From: Lysobacter sp. ISL-50
GTDB lineage: Bacteria > Pseudomonadota > Gammaproteobacteria > Xanthomonadales > Xanthomonadaceae
DNA: 64,000 nt
Assembly (NCBI RefSeq): GCF_018612875.1
Contig: NZ_JAGGRI010000037.1
Coordinates: forward strand, 1-64,000
Reading direction: 5' to 3'
Part shown: positions 27,322 to 36,892 of the stretch, one piece after another
Layout of the letters: the number at the start of each line of letters is the position of its first letter
How positions within the stretch are numbered: position 1 is the stretch's first letter
Made by a program: the position numbers and the translations under genes
The notes under the pieces: model-generated
Databases searched by the model: none
What the model saw: only the letters and a program-made list of their open reading frames with translations
Told to the model about the DNA's origin: nothing

Positions 27322-27359
27322 CAAAAAACAAAACGGGCGCGGCCCTGAGGCCGCGCCCG
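27322..27359 (-). terminator. Intrinsic terminator for the giant autotransporter gene
   Basis: An 11-base perfect GC stem (CGGGCGCGGCC, loop CTGA) lies 44 bases past the stop. On the minus strand it is followed by GTTTTGTTTTTTG, a proper U tract. Confidence 0.85.
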
Positions 27360-27402
27360 CTTCACCTACCTACTGCCTTCCGATCCAGACCAGCACCGCC
27401 GA

Positions 27403-30400
27403 TCAGTACTTCTTCTCGAAGTTGATCATGAAGCTGTTGTCGTCGTCATTGCCGCTGCCGAACAAGCCGCGGTACTCCAACCGCAGCGCCCAGTCGCGCT
27501 CGCTCTGCAACACCGCGCCCAGGCCGAACACGAAGCGGTTGCGGTCCAGACCCTGCAGGCGCGCACGGTAGAACGGGCCGCCGACCATGTCGGCATAGCT
27601 CATCGTCGCGAAGCTGTCGTCCTGGAAGTCGTGCTGGTATTCCAGGCGCAACTGCGGCGAGAACGTGCCCCAACGCACCGGGTACCGGTAATCCACGCGC
27701 AGGCCCAGGCTGGTGGTGGTGGTATCGACATCCTGGTCGCGATAAGCCAGCACGTACTGCGGATCGCCGTTCTCGGTGTAGCCGTCGAGGGTGGCGCGCG
27801 CCACGTCCACGCGGGCATAGGGCGACACGCGCAGGCGATCGCGCTGGTAGTCCATGCCGGCGGAGACCGACGCGAACCACTGGTTGCCGTCGCGGCTGCC
27901 GCGGACCATGCCGCCGGTGTCGGTGACGTGGCGGCGCGAGTCGAACGACATCCACTGGTAACCCAGCAAGCCGTCGAGATAGAAGCTCTCGCCCGGGTGG
28001 TAGCTGGCGTACAGCACCGCGCTGTAGCTCTCGCCCTTGCTGCGGCTGCCGCGCGTGCCGACATCGGTGTCGTCGCGGCCGTAGCCGATGCCGCCGCCGA
28101 AGGCGAAGTCGCGACGCAGGCGGTAGTCCGCGCCCAGGCTGATGCCGCTGGTCTCGAAGTCCAGCCCGGCCGAGCCGCCGCCGCGACCGTCGCGGTTGCC
28201 GCTGTTGATGGTGCCGCCGGTCCAGATGCCGTACTGCGGACCGGTGCCTTCCACCGCCGGCTTGGGTTCGAGCGAGGCGCGCTCGTCGCCGAGCATCGGT
28301 TGACGGCAATCGCTGCCCGGCGTGCGCCGCGCTTCGTCGCGGCAACGCGAGTCGATCGAGAAACTCAGGCCGTTGTCGAAGCGCGTGCCCGCCGTGCCGC
28401 CGTCGTGCAGGCCTTCCATGCGCTGCTGGAAGTTGCCGATCTGCGAGCTGGCGAAGCGGCGCGCCGCCTCGGTCTGGGCGTTGAGGATGCCCAGCACTTC
28501 CGGGTCCTTGGAAGGATCGCTGCGCGGCATGACTTCGATTTCGATCGTCGCCACCGCCGAGGTCGCATAAGCGTTGTTGAGGGTGAAGCTGGCCACGGTG
28601 ACGCCGGAGTAGCCGATCACCGAGGTATAGCGCAGCTCGTAGGTGCCACCGGATGCGCCGACCGTCGCCGTGCCGGCGTTGGCCGGCGTCAGCGACACCA
28701 GGTTGGCCGCGGTGAACGGACCGCCGCGCGCGCCCAGGGTCAGATCGACGGTGATCGTCGCGCCGGCCACGGTACGCACGCGCCGCGATTGCGCGACCGG
28801 CACCGCGTTGACGGTGATGGTCGAGGTGATCGGCGCGGACGGGCCGAAGGCGTTGTTGAGGGTGTAGGTCAACGCGATCGCGCCGACGGTATCGGCCGCG
28901 GGCGTGTAGAGGATCTGCGTGCCCTGCACCACCGCGGTGCCCGAGCTCGGCGGCGTCAGCAAGGTCACGCGGGTGAACGGACTGCCGCTGGCGCCGTTGG
29001 CGGCGTCGATGGTGACCGCCTGCGTCTGCAGCGTGGTCACGTTCTGCGGCTGGCCCACCGGCACCGGCAAGGCGGTCACGGTGATGCTGACCGTGGCCGG
29101 CGCCGAGGTGCCGCCGGGACCGCTGGCGGTGTAGGTGAAGCTGTCGCTGCCGAAGTAGTTCGCGGCCGGCGTGTAGATCACGTTGATGCCGCTGGCGGTC
29201 GCGGTGCCGTGCGCCGGCGCCGAGGCCACCGCGACGGCGGTGATGATGCCGGTGTCGTTGGCGGTGACGTTCACGGTGACCGGCTGGTTGGACGGCGTGG
29301 TCGCGGTGTCGTCCACCGCCACCGGAACCGCGTCGGCGATCACGATGGTGTACGGCGCCGTGGTGTTGTAACCGGCATCGTCGGTGGAGCGGATGTTGGC
29401 GGTGTAGCTGCCGGCCGTGATCGGCGTGCCGCTCAACACACCCGCCGAGCTGAAGCTGACGCCGATCGGCAGATTGCCCGAGACGATCGCGTAGGTGTAC
29501 GGCGCGATGCCGCCGCTGCTGGTCAGCGCCTGGTTGTAGGCCACGCCGACGATCCCGCCCGGCAACGTCGCCGGAGCGATCACCACGGTCGCCGGGTCGA
29601 TGGTGAAGGTGTAGACCTTCGACGCGGTCTGGCCGTTGCTGTCGGTGGAGCGCGCGGTGAGGCTGAAGTTGCCGTCCGAGCGCGGCACGCCGGAGAACAC
29701 GCCGGCCGAACTGAAGGTCATGCCGACCGGTAACGCGCCGCTGAGCAGCGAGTAGCTGTACGGAGCGACGCCGCCGGTGCTGCTCAGGGTGGCGCTGTAG
29801 GCGACCGCGGCGGTGCCGTTGGGCAGGGTCGGCGGATCGATGGCGATGACCGGGGTCGCGACCACGATGGTGTAGTTCTGCTGCAACGCGAACGGCGCGC
29901 CGGTGCCGGTGCTCGAATCGAGCACGCGCACCGCGACGTTGTAGTTGCCCGGCACCGTCGGCGTACCGCTGAGCACGCCGGCCGAGCTGAAGCTCACGCC
30001 GACCGGCAAGGAGCCGGCGGCCAGGCTGAAGCTGTACGGCGCGGTGCCGCCGGAAGCGGCGAAGTTGATGGACGAGGCGACGCCGTAGTTCATCGGCAGA
30101 TTACCCGGCGCCGGAGTCATCGCCAGGGTCGGCGCGCTCACCGTCAACACGAAGGCCTGCGCCTGGAAGAACGGGCCGGTGCCGGTGCTGCTGTCGGTGG
30201 CGCTGGCGTTGAGCGGGAAGGAGCCGGCCGCGGTCGGCGTGCCGCTGACGGTCACGCTGTTGGCGGTGTTGCCGGTGATGCTCAGGCCCGCCGGCAGACC
30301 GGCGACGTTGTAACCGCTGAACGGCTGCGCGCCGCCATTCCAGGTGAAGGTCTGGGTGTAGGCCGCGCCGACCTGCGTGGTCAGCGGGTCCGACGCAGTC

Positions 30401-33400
30401 ACCGAAATGATCGGACTGGCCACGGTGACGTTCACCGCGGCCGGAGCCGAGGTGCCGACGCTGTTGCTGGCGGTGTAGGTGAACGGATCGGGTCCGGCAT
30501 AGCCCGGGTTGGGCTGATAGACGATGTTCAAGCCGCTGACGCTGGCGGTGCCGTGCGCGGGTGGCGCCGCGATCGCGATCGAAGCCGCGATGCCGCCGCT
30601 GGTGCTCGCGGCGAAGGACACCGGCGGGCTGTCGTAAGCGACCGGCGGCGGCGTCAGCGGATTGGCGACCGGCACGATGTCGTTGACCACCAGGGTGTAG
30701 CTCTGCGGCGCCGAGCTGTAAGGACCGGTGCCGGTGCTGCTGTCGGTGGCGACGACGGTGAAGTTGAAGGTGCCCGGCGCGCTCGGCGTGCCGGACAGCT
30801 GACCGGCGCTGCTGAAGCTGATGCCCGCGGGCAAGCTGCCCGAAGCCGGCGCGTACGAATACGGCGAGGTGCCGCCGGTGGCCGGATTGAGGCTGGCGCT
30901 GTAGGCCGAGGCCACGGTCGCGTTCGCCAGCGATGTCGGCGGCAACACGATGGTCGAGGCGCCGATGGTCAGCGTGTAAGCGCGCGAACCGGTGTACGGG
31001 CCGCTGCCGGTGCTGCTGTCGGTCGCGGTGACGGTGAAGTTGAAGGTGCCGCCCGCGCTGGGCGTGCCGCTGATCGTGCCAGTGCTGCTCAGGCTCACAC
31101 CGGCCGGCAAGGCGCCGGCGCTGAGCGCGAAGCTGTAGCCCGGCGTGCCGCCCGACGCGGTCAGCGCCTGGCTGTACGCCTGCGCGACGCCGCCGTCGGG
31201 CAGCGCGGCCGGCGTGACGACGATCGTCGCCGCGGCCACGACCACCGTATAGGCGCGCGAACCGCTCTGGCTGTGCGCATCGGTCGCGGTGACGGTGAAG
31301 TTGAAGGTGCCGCCCGCGGTCGGCGTGCCGCTGATCGTGCCCGCGCTGCTCAGGCTCACGCCGGTCGGCAAGGCGCCGGCGGTGATCGTGTAGGCATACG
31401 GAGCGATACCGCCGCTCGCGCTCAACGCTTCGCTGTAGCTCGCGGCGATCTGCGCGCCCGGCAAGGTCGGCGGCGCGATCACGATGGTCGGCGCGGCCAC
31501 CTGCAACACGTAGTTCTGCGTGCGCGAGAACGGTGCGCCGGCGCCGGTGGAGCTGTCGGTCGCGCGCACCGAGAAGGTGAACAGGCCGGTCACGGTCGGC
31601 GTACCCGACAACAGGCCGGTGGCGCCGGCCAGGCTCAGGCCGGCCGGCAGCGCGCCCGCCGAAACGGTGTAGGCGTAAGTCGGCGTACCGCCGCTGGCGA
31701 CGAAGGCCTGGCTGTAGGCCGCGCCGTAAGTCGCGCTCAAGGTGCCCGCGGCCGGCGTCATGCTCAGCGTCGGCGCGCTCACCGTCAGGGCGAAGGCCTG
31801 GGCGGTGGTGAACGGACCGCTGCCGGTGCTGCTGTCGGTCGCGCTGGCGTTGAGCGTGAAGCTGCCCGCCGCGCTCGGCGTGCCGCTGACGGTGACGCTG
31901 TTGGCGGTGTTGCCGGTGATGCTCAAGCCGGCCGGCAGGCCGGTCACGGTGTAGCCGGTGAACGGCTGCGCGCCGCCGTTCCAGGTGAAGGTCTGGGTGT
32001 AGGCGGTGCCGACCTGGGTGGTCAACGGACCCGACGCGGTCACCGTGATGCCCGGGGGCTGCACGTTGATCGTGACCGTGGCCGGCGCCGAGGTCCCGGC
32101 GCTGTTGGTCGCGGTGTAGGTGAAGGTATCCGGACCGGCATAGCCCGCGGTGGGCTGGTAAGTGATTGCCAGACCCGACGCGATCGCCGTGCCGTGCGCC
32201 GGCGCGGTGCCGATCGCCACCGAGGTGGCGACGCCGCCGCCGCTGGTGTTCAGCGCGATCGCGGTGGGGCCGGCGTTGTAGTTCACCGACTGCGTGACCG
32301 GATTGGCCACCGGCGGAATGTTGGTCACCTGCAGCGAGTAGCCGCGCGGCGCCGAGCTGTAAGGCCCGCTGCCGGTGCTGCTGTCGGTGGCGGTGACGCT
32401 GAAGTTGTACGTGCCGGCCAAGGTCGGCGTGCCCGACAGGGCGCCGGCGCTGCTCAGGCTGATGCCCGCCGGCAGCGAGCCGACGGTGACCGCGTAGGTG
32501 TACGGCGCGGTGCCGCCGCTGGCGGCGTTCAAGGTCGCGCTGTAGGCCTGATCCTGGGTCGCATTGGCCAGCGTGGTCGCCGGCAGAACGACCGTCGGCG
32601 CAGCGATGACCAGACTGTAGGCGCGCGAACCGGTATGCGGCGCGCCGGTGCCGGTGCTGGTGCCGGTCGCGGTGACGGTGAAGTTGAAGGTGCCGCCCGC
32701 GGTGGGCGTGCCGCTCAGGACGCCGCCGCTGCCCAGGCTCAGCCCGGCCGGCAACGCACCGGCGCTGATCGCGAAGGTGTACGGCCCGATGCCGCCGCTG
32801 GCGGTGATGGTCTGGCTGTAGGCCGCGGCGACCGTGCCGCCGGTCAAGGTCGTCGGCGCGATCACGATGGTCGGCGCAGCGACCGCCAAGGTATAGGCGC
32901 GGGTACCGGAGAAGTTGGCGCTGTCGGTGGCGCGCACGGTGAAGTTGAACGTGCCCGCCGCGGTCGGCGTGCCGGTCAGGGCGCCGGTGGTGGTGTTGAG
33001 CGTGAGTCCGGCCGGCAGCGCGCCGGCGGAAATCGCGAACGTATACGGCGCGGTGCCGCCGCTGCCGGTGAAGGTCTGGCTGTAGGCGACGCCGACGGTG
33101 GCGCCCGCGATGGTGGCCGGATTGACCACGATGGTCGGCGGTTCGATGACCGTGACCGTGTAGTCCTTGAGTCCGAAATTATCCGAGCCGTCGTTGGCCG
33201 TGCTGCTGTCCTTCGACTTGACCCGGAATGTGTACGTGCCCGAGACCGTCGGCGTTCCGCTGATCACGCCGCCCGAGCTCAGGCTCAATCCGGGCGGAAG
33301 CGGGCCGGGCACGGCTTCCAGGGTGTAGGTGTACGGCGCCACGGCGCCGCTGCTGGTGAGCGTGGTCGAGTACGCCACCGTGCGCGCCGGCGTCGGCAAC

Positions 33401-34137
33401 GCCGCCGGGCCGATCGCCGGCGGCGTGTTGGGAATGATGAAGGTGTAGGACTTGGTGGTGGTCAGCGGCGTCGGCGCGGTCGAATCGGTCACGCCGATGT
33501 TGACCGTGAAGCTGCCGCGCCGGGTCGGGGTGCCGTTGAAGGCGCCGCCGCTGAAGGTCATGCCGGTCGGCAGCGTGCCGACGCTGAGGTTGAACACGTA
33601 CGGCTCGACGCCGCCGGTGGCGCTCAGCGCCTGGCTGAAGGGCAGGCCCAGCGCGGGCGCGATCGACGCCGGCGACACCACGATCGGGCTCGCCGACGGC
33701 GCGATGGTCACGTTGACGTTGACCGTGCCGCCGGTGCCGTCGTTGAAGACGAAACTGTCGCTGGTCGCGCTGTCGCCGTTGTGGGTATAGGTGACGGTCT
33801 GCGGACTGAACTGCGAGATGGTGACGATGCCGTGCGAAGGCGGAACATAGCCCGGCGCGCCGACGCCGCCGATGCCCAGGTTGTCCGGGCCGTCGCAGGC
33901 GCTGGCGTCGATGATGTGCGCGCCGTTGTTGGTCACGCTGATATTGAACGGCCCGCAAAAGACCGAAGGCGCCGCCCAGGCGCCGCTGGACCAGGCGGTC
34001 AGGCCGAGGCAGATCAGCAACAGCGCGAACCGGCGCATGGCCGACCCGATCCAACGTAGTGCGAACCGGTCCGGCCCGGACGAGACGGCCGGACGGGCCA
34101 ACGAAACGCCCGAATGACGCGCTGACTGCTGCTGCAT
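27403..34137 (-). CDS. Giant autotransporter with putative-Ig and cadherin-like repeats
   Basis: A surface protein of about 2244 residues. A signal peptide (MRRFALLLICLGLTAWSSGAWAA) follows a 33-residue N-terminal extension if the ATG at 34137 is used; the ATG at 34038 would give a normal signal. The passenger is built of about 14 putative-Ig (He_PIG-like) modules (GGTAPYTFAISAGALPAGLT...SGTPTAAGTFNFTVTATD) grouped 5-5-4, each group followed by one cadherin-like module (PAHGTAxxSGxxxxYxPxxxYxGxDxFTYxAxN). The last about 270 residues are an autotransporter beta-barrel ending in NFEKKY. The product should be secreted across the outer membrane (type V) and act in adhesion or contact. It is divergent from the tail-collar genes. 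Confidence 0.9.
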   Translation of the reverse strand: MQQQSARHSGVSLARPAVSSGPDRFALRWIGSAMRRFALLLICLGLTAWSSGAWAAPSVFCGPFNISVTNNGAHIIDASACDGPDNLGIGGVGAPGYVPPSHGIVTISQFSPQTVTYTHNGDSATSDSFVFNDGTGGTVNVNVTIAPSASPIVVSPASIAPALGLPFSQALSATGGVEPYVFNLSVGTLPTGMTFSGGAFNGTPTRRGSFTVNIGVTDSTAPTPLTTTKSYTFIIPNTPPAIGPAALPTPARTVAYSTTLTSSGAVAPYTYTLEAVPGPLPPGLSLSSGGVISGTPTVSGTYTFRVKSKDSSTANDGSDNFGLKDYTVTVIEPPTIVVNPATIAGATVGVAYSQTFTGSGGTAPYTFAISAGALPAGLTLNTTTGALTGTPTAAGTFNFTVRATDSANFSGTRAYTLAVAAPTIVIAPTTLTGGTVAAAYSQTITASGGIGPYTFAISAGALPAGLSLGSGGVLSGTPTAGGTFNFTVTATGTSTGTGAPHTGSRAYSLVIAAPTVVLPATTLANATQDQAYSATLNAASGGTAPYTYAVTVGSLPAGISLSSAGALSGTPTLAGTYNFSVTATDSSTGSGPYSSAPRGYSLQVTNIPPVANPVTQSVNYNAGPTAIALNTSGGGVATSVAIGTAPAHGTAIASGLAITYQPTAGYAGPDTFTYTATNSAGTSAPATVTINVQPPGITVTASGPLTTQVGTAYTQTFTWNGGAQPFTGYTVTGLPAGLSITGNTANSVTVSGTPSAAGSFTLNASATDSSTGSGPFTTAQAFALTVSAPTLSMTPAAGTLSATYGAAYSQAFVASGGTPTYAYTVSAGALPAGLSLAGATGLLSGTPTVTGLFTFSVRATDSSTGAGAPFSRTQNYVLQVAAPTIVIAPPTLPGAQIAASYSEALSASGGIAPYAYTITAGALPTGVSLSSAGTISGTPTAGGTFNFTVTATDAHSQSGSRAYTVVVAAATIVVTPAALPDGGVAQAYSQALTASGGTPGYSFALSAGALPAGVSLSSTGTISGTPSAGGTFNFTVTATDSSTGSGPYTGSRAYTLTIGASTIVLPPTSLANATVASAYSASLNPATGGTSPYSYAPASGSLPAGISFSSAGQLSGTPSAPGTFNFTVVATDSSTGTGPYSSAPQSYTLVVNDIVPVANPLTPPPVAYDSPPVSFAASTSGGIAASIAIAAPPAHGTASVSGLNIVYQPNPGYAGPDPFTYTASNSVGTSAPAAVNVTVASPIISVTASDPLTTQVGAAYTQTFTWNGGAQPFSGYNVAGLPAGLSITGNTANSVTVSGTPTAAGSFPLNASATDSSTGTGPFFQAQAFVLTVSAPTLAMTPAPGNLPMNYGVASSINFAASGGTAPYSFSLAAGSLPVGVSFSSAGVLSGTPTVPGNYNVAVRVLDSSTGTGAPFALQQNYTIVVATPVIAIDPPTLPNGTAAVAYSATLSSTGGVAPYSYSLLSGALPVGMTFSSAGVFSGVPRSDGNFSLTARSTDSNGQTASKVYTFTIDPATVVIAPATLPGGIVGVAYNQALTSSGGIAPYTYAIVSGNLPIGVSFSSAGVLSGTPITAGSYTANIRSTDDAGYNTTAPYTIVIADAVPVAVDDTATTPSNQPVTVNVTANDTGIITAVAVASAPAHGTATASGINVIYTPAANYFGSDSFTYTASGPGGTSAPATVSITVTALPVPVGQPQNVTTLQTQAVTIDAANGASGSPFTRVTLLTPPSSGTAVVQGTQILYTPAADTVGAIALTYTLNNAFGPSAPITSTITVNAVPVAQSRRVRTVAGATITVDLTLGARGGPFTAANLVSLTPANAGTATVGASGGTYELRYTSVIGYSGVTVASFTLNNAYATSAVATIEIEVMPRSDPSKDPEVLGILNAQTEAARRFASSQIGNFQQRMEGLHDGGTAGTRFDNGLSFSIDSRCRDEARRTPGSDCRQPMLGDERASLEPKPAVEGTGPQYGIWTGGTINSGNRDGRGGGSAGLDFETSGISLGADYRLRRDFAFGGGIGYGRDDTDVGTRGSRSKGESYSAVLYASYHPGESFYLDGLLGYQWMSFDSRRHVTDTGGMVRGSRDGNQWFASVSAGMDYQRDRLRVSPYARVDVARATLDGYTENGDPQYVLAYRDQDVDTTTTSLGLRVDYRYPVRWGTFSPQLRLEYQHDFQDDSFATMSYADMVGGPFYRARLQGLDRNRFVFGLGAVLQSERDWALRLEYRGLFGSGNDDDNSFMINFEKKY

Positions 34138-34450
34138 GGCTGTGATCCCCTGAGGTCGGCAAAACCGCCTTCTAGGCGTGTCCTGCCGACGTTCCCGCTG
34201 TCTGGATAAGTCGTTCGTCCGCGCGCCCACAGCTCCTGGCACGCCCCTTTCATGACCAAATACGCAGTTCGATCACAAAACCGGCCGCCTTTGTCGCGAC
34301 ATTGCGTTAAGCAAGGTCATGGCGCCCGCTGCGCCATGCCCGAGCCGATCGGACCGGCCCCACCCGCCGTGCGCGGAGGGGCCGAGCGGTGGCCCGGGAT
34401 TTTCGTCCGCAAGCGCGCACGGCGCCCGGAACCATTCTCTGGGGGAAGAG
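34138..34450. other. Divergent intergenic region, autotransporter / tail-collar cassette
   Basis: This 313-bp gene-free stretch contains the promoters of both divergent units by position. The segment 34240-34320 is the least GC-rich part. No regulator site was recognised. Confidence 0.4.
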
Positions 34451-34981
34451 ATGACAGAAGTATTCGTAGGACAAATCATCACAGTCGGCTTTGCGTTCGC
34501 GCCCAAGGGATTCGCGACCTGCAACGGCCAACTGTTGTCCATCGCGCAAAACCAGGCCCTGTTCTCGCTGCTGGGCACCCAGTACGGCGGCAATGGCACG
34601 ACCAACTTCGCGCTGCCCAACATGCAAAGCCGCACGCCGGTGGGCTCCGGCCAGTCGGCCGACGGCGGCTGGAACCCGTCGCCGTACAACATCGGCGAAG
34701 CCGGCGGCGTGGAGAACGTCACCCTGCTGACGCCGCAGTTGCCGACCCACAACCACCTCATGTCCGGCATCACCGCCGCGGCGACCACCCGCAGCCCGCG
34801 CGATGCGCTATACGGCAACGACACCTCCGCGATCTACGCCAACATCGGCGGCCCGCAGGTCCCGCTGGGTCAGAACACGCTCGCGCCGGCCGGCAACACC
34901 CAGCCGCATTCCAACATCCAGCCGTATCTGACGATCAACTTCTGTATCGCGTTGCAAGGCATCTATCCGTCGCGCAACTGA
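34451..34981 (+). CDS. Tail-collar domain protein 1 (MdpB-like)
   Basis: First of three related genes of 175-176 residues. Residues about 5-62 (VGQIITVGFAFAPKGFATCNGQLLSIAQNQALFSLLGTQYGGNGTTNFALPNMQSRTPVG) are a phage tail-collar domain. The C-terminal end (NTQPHSNIQPYLTINFCIALQGIYP) is the conserved tail of this stand-alone family, often called microcystin-dependent protein-like. There is no signal peptide. In this family the fold forms trimeric fibre tips, but outside phages the role is not established. No phage structural, capsid or lysis genes are nearby. GGGGGAAG precedes the ATG. Confidence 0.88.
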   Translation: MTEVFVGQIITVGFAFAPKGFATCNGQLLSIAQNQALFSLLGTQYGGNGTTNFALPNMQSRTPVGSGQSADGGWNPSPYNIGEAGGVENVTLLTPQLPTHNHLMSGITAAATTRSPRDALYGNDTSAIYANIGGPQVPLGQNTLAPAGNTQPHSNIQPYLTINFCIALQGIYPSRN

Positions 34982-35060
34982 CGCCACGCCATCGACGCGC
35001 AACCGCGTCCGCGCCGACCGCGATCCACTTGCACGATCCACTGTTTACGGAGTTCATCTC

Positions 35061-35591
35061 ATGAGCCAACCCTTCGTCGGAGAAATCCGCCTATTCGCTT
35101 TCGGCCGCACGCCGACCGGCTGGTTTGCCTGCAACGGCGCCGCGGTATCCATCGCCGAGCAAGAGGTGCTGTTCACCCTCATCGGCACCACTTACGGCGG
35201 CGACGGCCAAACCACTTTCAACTTGCCCGACCTGCGAGGCCGCGTGCCGATCCACCAGGGCACTGGCCCCGGCCTGAGCAACTACGTCATCGGCCAGAGG
35301 TCGGGCAGCGAGTCGGTGACCCTGATCGGCAATCAGATGCCGTCGCACACCCACACGCTGTTGGCGACCACCAGCGCGGCCACCGCCAACGCACCGGCGC
35401 CGAATCTGCAACTGGGCGCGTTGAGCGGCGACACCATGTACGTCACCGACATTACCGGGTTGGACCCGATTCCGATGGCGGCCAACTGCATAAGCTCGGC
35501 CGGCAACAACCAGCCGCACGGCAACACGATGCCCACGCTGACGGTGCAGTACTGCATCGCCTGGGCCGGCATCTTCCCGTCGCAGTCCTGA
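35061..35591 (+). CDS. Tail-collar domain protein 2 (MdpB-like)
   Basis: Second paralog (176 residues), 79 bases after the first. The collar domain reads FVGEIRLFAFGRTPTGWFACNGAAVSIAEQEVLFTLIGTTYGGDGQTTFNLPDLRGRVPIH. The middle differs strongly from its neighbours (GLSNYVIGQRSGSESVTLIGNQMPSHTHTL). The end keeps NQPHGNTMPTLTVQYCIAWAGIFP. The conserved ends and variable middle suggest a common assembly interface with different ligand surfaces. The Cys in WFACNG and the one in QYCIA are conserved in all three proteins. Confidence 0.88.
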   Translation: MSQPFVGEIRLFAFGRTPTGWFACNGAAVSIAEQEVLFTLIGTTYGGDGQTTFNLPDLRGRVPIHQGTGPGLSNYVIGQRSGSESVTLIGNQMPSHTHTLLATTSAATANAPAPNLQLGALSGDTMYVTDITGLDPIPMAANCISSAGNNQPHGNTMPTLTVQYCIAWAGIFPSQS

Positions 35592-35660
35592 TCCCATTCG
35601 CCCGGTCCCAGGCCAGCGCGCCACGCGCGCGGCCCAGACCCGATTCAAGAGGACACACCC

Positions 35661-36188
35661 ATGACTGAGCCCTTCATCGGCCAGGTACAGATCTTCGGTT
35701 TCAACTTCGCCCCGCGCGGCTGGGCCGCCTGCGCCGGCCAAACCCTGCCGATCCAGCAGAACACCGCCTTGTTCGCGCTGCTCGGCACCCAGTACGGCGG
35801 CAACGGCCAGACCACGTTCCAGTTGCCGAACTTCGTCAACCGCGCCGGCTGCGAACAAGGCCAGGGCCCGGGCTTGACGGATCGCTCGATGGGCGAGACT
35901 TTCGGCTCCAACAGCGTCACCCTGACCACCAACGAAATGCCGGCGCACACCCACATCGTCCAGCTCTACGGCCAGAACGACACCGGCAAGCGCGCCGGCT
36001 CGCCGAGTTCGGGCAACAGCCTGGGAACGCCGGCGAGCTTCGCCTTCGCCACGGGCACGCCGAACACGTCGTTCTCGCCGACGACGATCCTGCCCACCGG
36101 CAGCAGCCAGCCGCACGAGAACCGACAGCCCTACCTCGCGATGAATTTCTGCATCGCGCTGCAGGGCATCTTCCCGGCGTTCGGCTGA
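35661..36188 (+). CDS. Tail-collar domain protein 3 (MdpB-like)
   Basis: Third paralog (175 residues), 69 bases after the second. Collar domain FIGQVQIFGFNFAPRGWAACAGQTLPIQQNTALFALLGTQYGGNGQTTFQLPNF is closest to protein 1. The middle holds NRAGCEQGQGPGLTDRSMGETFGSNSVTLTTNEMPAHTHIVQL, and the end SQPHENRQPYLAMNFCIALQGIFP. AGAGGA precedes the ATG by 9 bases. The acetyltransferase gene starts 4 bases after its stop, so the unit is an operon of at least these four genes. Confidence 0.88.
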   Translation: MTEPFIGQVQIFGFNFAPRGWAACAGQTLPIQQNTALFALLGTQYGGNGQTTFQLPNFVNRAGCEQGQGPGLTDRSMGETFGSNSVTLTTNEMPAHTHIVQLYGQNDTGKRAGSPSSGNSLGTPASFAFATGTPNTSFSPTTILPTGSSQPHENRQPYLAMNFCIALQGIFPAFG

Positions 36189-36192
36189 GCCT

Positions 36193-36756
36193 GTGCACGC
36201 CTTGAAGTCCCCCCCGCCGCCGCTCGCGTTTCCCGACGCCCGCGGCGACGACTTCGAGCTTCCCGCGTCCCTGAGCGGACGCGGGATCGGCCTGCGCTCG
36301 GCGCGGGCGCACGACATCGATTGGCTGCGCGCCCTGTATCGCGCGCAGCGTGCCGACGAATTCGCACCGATGGGCTGGCCGCCGCAAGCCTTGCAGGCCT
36401 TCCTCGATCAGCAGTTCACGATGCAGCACCTGCATTACGTGCGTTATTACGAACGCGCGGATTTCATGGTGGTGGAACGCGAAAGCACGGCGGTGGGCCG
36501 AATCTATCTGCAACGCACCGCGCCGGAGCATCTGCTGGTCGATATCAGCCTGGACGAATCCGCGCGCGGCAGCGGCATCGGCGCGGCGCTGATCGTATGG
36601 GCGCAGGACGAGGCGCGCGCGCTGGGACGCGGCATGCGCCTGCATGTGGAACACGGCAACCATGGCGCGCGGCGTCTGTACGAACGGCTGGGCTTCGTGG
36701 TCGTGGACGCGATGCCGACGCATGCGTTGATGCGCTGGGAATCGGATATGCGTTGA
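36193..36756 (+). CDS. GNAT-family N-acetyltransferase
   Basis: A 187-residue acyl-CoA-dependent acetyltransferase. The acceptor part includes LRSARAHDIDWLRALYRAQRADEF, and the acetyl-CoA loop is DISLDESARGSGIGAALIVWAQDEARALG (RGSGIG in place of the usual R/QxxGxG/A). It ends with HVEHGNHGARRLYERLGFVVV. Start is a GTG 4 bases after the third collar gene, implying translational coupling and a linked role. The acceptor may be one of the collar proteins or a surface component, but this is only inferred from position. Confidence 0.85.
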   Translation: MHALKSPPPPLAFPDARGDDFELPASLSGRGIGLRSARAHDIDWLRALYRAQRADEFAPMGWPPQALQAFLDQQFTMQHLHYVRYYERADFMVVERESTAVGRIYLQRTAPEHLLVDISLDESARGSGIGAALIVWAQDEARALGRGMRLHVEHGNHGARRLYERLGFVVVDAMPTHALMRWESDMR

Positions 36757-36892
36757 GTACGCCGGCGATCGATCGCCGGCAAGGCGTGGCCGCGGCCGCG
36801 CGCGAGACGATTGCGCGCCTGGATCCGCGCACGCGGTGGTCATCGATGAAACCCCGCGAACAAGCCGATCCGCCGATCGGCCCGATCCGCTC

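Noticed and set aside
29700-33600. Regularly spaced near-identical DNA repeats that could suggest a CRISPR array
   Set aside because: The period is about 270 bp and lies in frame within a continuous coding region for Ig-like modules. There are no short repeats with 30-40-base spacers and no cas genes.
30553-34059. An 1168-codon open frame on the plus strand
   Set aside because: Antisense shadow of the repeat-rich autotransporter. Its apparent periodicity only mirrors the Ig modules on the other strand.
34451-36188. A prophage, suggested by tail-collar domains
   Set aside because: No capsid, terminase, portal, lysis or integrase genes and no attachment-site duplication were seen. Stand-alone collar triplets occur in bacterial chromosomes.
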